7,338 bases of DNA from an uncultured Bacilli bacterium (GTDB lineage Bacteria > Bacillota_I > Bacilli_A > RF39 > UBA660), in NCBI GenBank assembly GCA_934140355.1, contig CAKPBH010000054.1:1-7338 (forward strand), in the 5' to 3' direction. The notes under the pieces were generated by a model. That model was not told where the DNA came from. It made no database searches and saw only the letters and a program-made list of their open reading frames with translations. The number at the start of each line of letters is the position of its first letter. Position 1 is the stretch's first letter. Positions 6,568 through 7,338 of this stretch are shown here, one piece after another. The translations under genes were made by a program, and so were the position numbers.

Positions 6568-6956
6568 TTATCCACAGGCAATCTACTATTTTTCCACACA
6601 TTATATACTTCTTGTAAATTACATTATTCTACAATATTTCTCTACTTATGTTTTATTTCTACAAAATAACAATTACAAATATATTTCAGTTTTATTTCGT
6701 TTTTTCCCTATTTTGCTCAATTTTATGGCTATTTTTCTGTATTTTTCTTACTTTTTCTACATATAGCTTTGTTTTTCTTCATTTTTCGTTGTTTTTATTT
6801 TACATTCTTATTACAATTATGTAACTTTGTTGTTGTTATGTTACCCTTTTATTGGTTGCTTTTATTATTTATGTTGTGGGTAATGTGCCTGTGGAAACTG
6901 TGGATAACTTTGTGAATAACTTAAAATAGTCTCTTTGTGTTCATAAGTTATTCACA
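6568..6956. other. DnaA-box cluster, candidate replication origin
   Basis: This gene-free stretch holds several DnaA boxes. Perfect TTATCCACA is at 6568-6576 (plus) and, as TGTGGATAA, at 6899-6907 (minus). TTTTCCACA is at 6590-6598 (plus). TTATTCACA is at 6948-6956 (plus) and, as TGTGAATAA, at 6911-6919 (minus). Weaker matches are TGTGGGTAA (6875-6883) and TGTGGAAAC (6890-6898). They form a left pair and a right cluster of five around a very AT-rich tract. After the left perfect box come GGCAAT and then CTACTA (6583-6588), which reads 3'-GAT-GAT on the lower strand like the DnaA-trio element next to the melting site. Known bacterial origins have this layout. No dnaA, dnaN or rpmH is in the window, so a plasmid-type origin or a DnaA-titrating locus stays possible. 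The rest of 6359-7090 shows no gene. Confidence 0.6.
6601..6840. other. AT-rich, T-tract-filled segment (candidate DNA unwinding element)
   Basis: By hand count only 50 of 240 bases are G or C (21%), and the plus strand is full of T runs broken by single C or G. It lies directly between the two DnaA-box groups, where an origin would melt. There is no ORF, RNA-like structure or longer repeat visible in it. AT-rich intergenic DNA is common in such genomes, so its role depends on the flanking boxes. Confidence 0.45.
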
Positions 6957-7032
6957 GCTGATTTTTGTTTTTTATACTTTGAATTTTATTTTTTATTTGT
7001 AAAGTTATTTATGTGTACCTATTTTCGAAGAC

Positions 7033-7075
7033 AAAAATAACTATATTAAACTTCAACGTGTTTAATATAGTTATT
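7033..7075 (-). terminator. 16-bp perfect hairpin downstream of the lectin-fold gene
   Basis: AATAACTATATTAAAC (7036-7051) and GTTTAATATAGTTATT (7060-7075) pair perfectly over 16 bp with an 8-nt loop. Reading leftward, the stem runs into TTATTTTTG, a short U tract, whereas nothing U-rich follows to the right. It starts 15 nt after the stop codon of the lectin-fold gene and so probably ends its transcript. In DGRs a hairpin just downstream of the variable region also helps target choice; the stem here is AT-rich, so that second role is only a suggestion. Confidence 0.65.
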
Positions 7076-7090
7076 CTTTAGGTTGGCTTT

Positions 7091-7338
7091 TTACAGTGCT
7101 ACGAGCACCGGACGGAAGCCAGTGCCGTAACTGCTATCACCACTACTACAAACGAAAGAGAACAACCCGGCATTGGAATAATGGTCGAAACCGCCCCCAC
7201 GTAGAGAAAGCGGACTGTACAACGCTGGAAAGTAAGAGCAGTCTCCTTTCCATGATGTTGAACCGGTTCCGCTAGTAGATGTTTCTCTAATAGCATCGCC
7301 AAATATATATTTATTAACATTATAATTTGCTCTACTTT
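7091..7338 (-). CDS. C-type-lectin-fold protein, C-terminal end, DGR-variable-region-like (runs off the right edge)
   Basis: The frame ending at TAA (7091-7093) gives 81 visible residues. It includes NKYIFGDAIRETS, then SWKGDCSYFP, LRGGGFDHYSNAGLFSF, and ends GFRPVLVAL. The 'FGDA.RETS...SW..D.SYF...RGG....AG.FSF....G.......GFRPVL' pattern is the C-type-lectin/formylglycine-enzyme-like fold used by DGR target proteins of Clostridia and their phages, where surface residues are diversified for binding. Codons at the expected variable sites are mostly NNY (TTC, GAC, CAT, TAT, TCC, TGT, AGT, GAT, AGC, TAC), as expected if AAY codons in a template were mutagenised at adenines. GC content of 7081-7260 is about 51%, far above the surroundings, suggesting transfer. 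The N-terminal part, which would show whether this is a phage tail tip or cell-surface protein, lies outside the window. No reverse transcriptase or template repeat is present. Confidence 0.7.
   Translation of the reverse strand, partial: SRANYNVNKYIFGDAIRETSTSGTGSTSWKGDCSYFPALYSPLSLRGGGFDHYSNAGLFSFVCSSGDSSYGTGFRPVLVAL

Noticed and set aside
6481..7080. A DGR template repeat downstream of the lectin-fold gene
   Set aside because: This stretch is very AT-rich and contains no GC-rich copy of the variable region on either strand.
7099..7320. A 73-codon minus-strand frame over the right-edge gene
   Set aside because: It is out of frame with the C-type-lectin-fold reading, which gives the recognisable RGG, AGLFSF and GFRPVL motifs and a stop at 7091. 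The 73-codon frame matches nothing and has no ribosome binding site.
1..7338. A CRISPR array or insertion sequence
   Set aside because: No regularly spaced repeat longer than the 8-bp TAATATTT units was found, and no transposase with flanking inverted repeats; the Rpn-tail ORF lacks any catalytic domain.

Overview
The window is AT-rich, and its core genes are recognisably those of a low-GC Firmicute, most likely an uncultured member of the Clostridia. The reasons are strong GGAGG-type ribosome binding sites, A-rich coding strands, a MutL of the endonuclease type (no MutH expected) and a neighbouring sepF start. Every gene that can be supported lies on the minus strand, so the window is best read from right to left.

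The left two thirds (about 1-5390) is a housekeeping block. It runs mutL (mismatch repair), a small four-helix membrane protein, miaA (tRNA A37 prenylation) and an HlyD-like membrane-anchored adaptor. The genes are 12 nt and 22 nt apart, then overlap by 4 nt, which fits one transcription unit. After a 126-nt gap with its own good promoter, the first 30 codons of sepF (cell division) run off the left edge. The real mutL start is an ATG at 5342, giving 816 residues. Its linker between the ATPase and endonuclease domains is unusually long.

Between mutL and the next gene lies an unassigned structured RNA gene on the minus strand (about 5647 to 5511). It has a promoter (TAGACA-17-TATAAT), a 9-bp closing stem, two hairpins whose loops can pair with each other, and an intrinsic terminator with a GAAA loop. 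The loop-loop pairing works better on the minus strand than on the plus strand. I could not match it to a known family.

The right third (5680-7338) is accessory or unusual. It holds a single-domain PBECR/BECR-fold nuclease-like protein, a 68-residue ORF that looks like the tail of Rpn/PD-(D/E)XK transposase-nucleases without the nuclease domain, and about 730 nt without genes. That gene-free stretch contains a cluster of DnaA boxes around a 21% GC tract, and a hand count shows the G/C skew reversing inside it. Together these look like a replication origin. At the right edge is the C-terminal part of a C-type-lectin-fold protein. It resembles the variable region of a diversity-generating retroelement (DGR) target, has about 51% GC, and is followed by a 16-bp perfect hairpin. 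No reverse transcriptase or template repeat is visible in the window.
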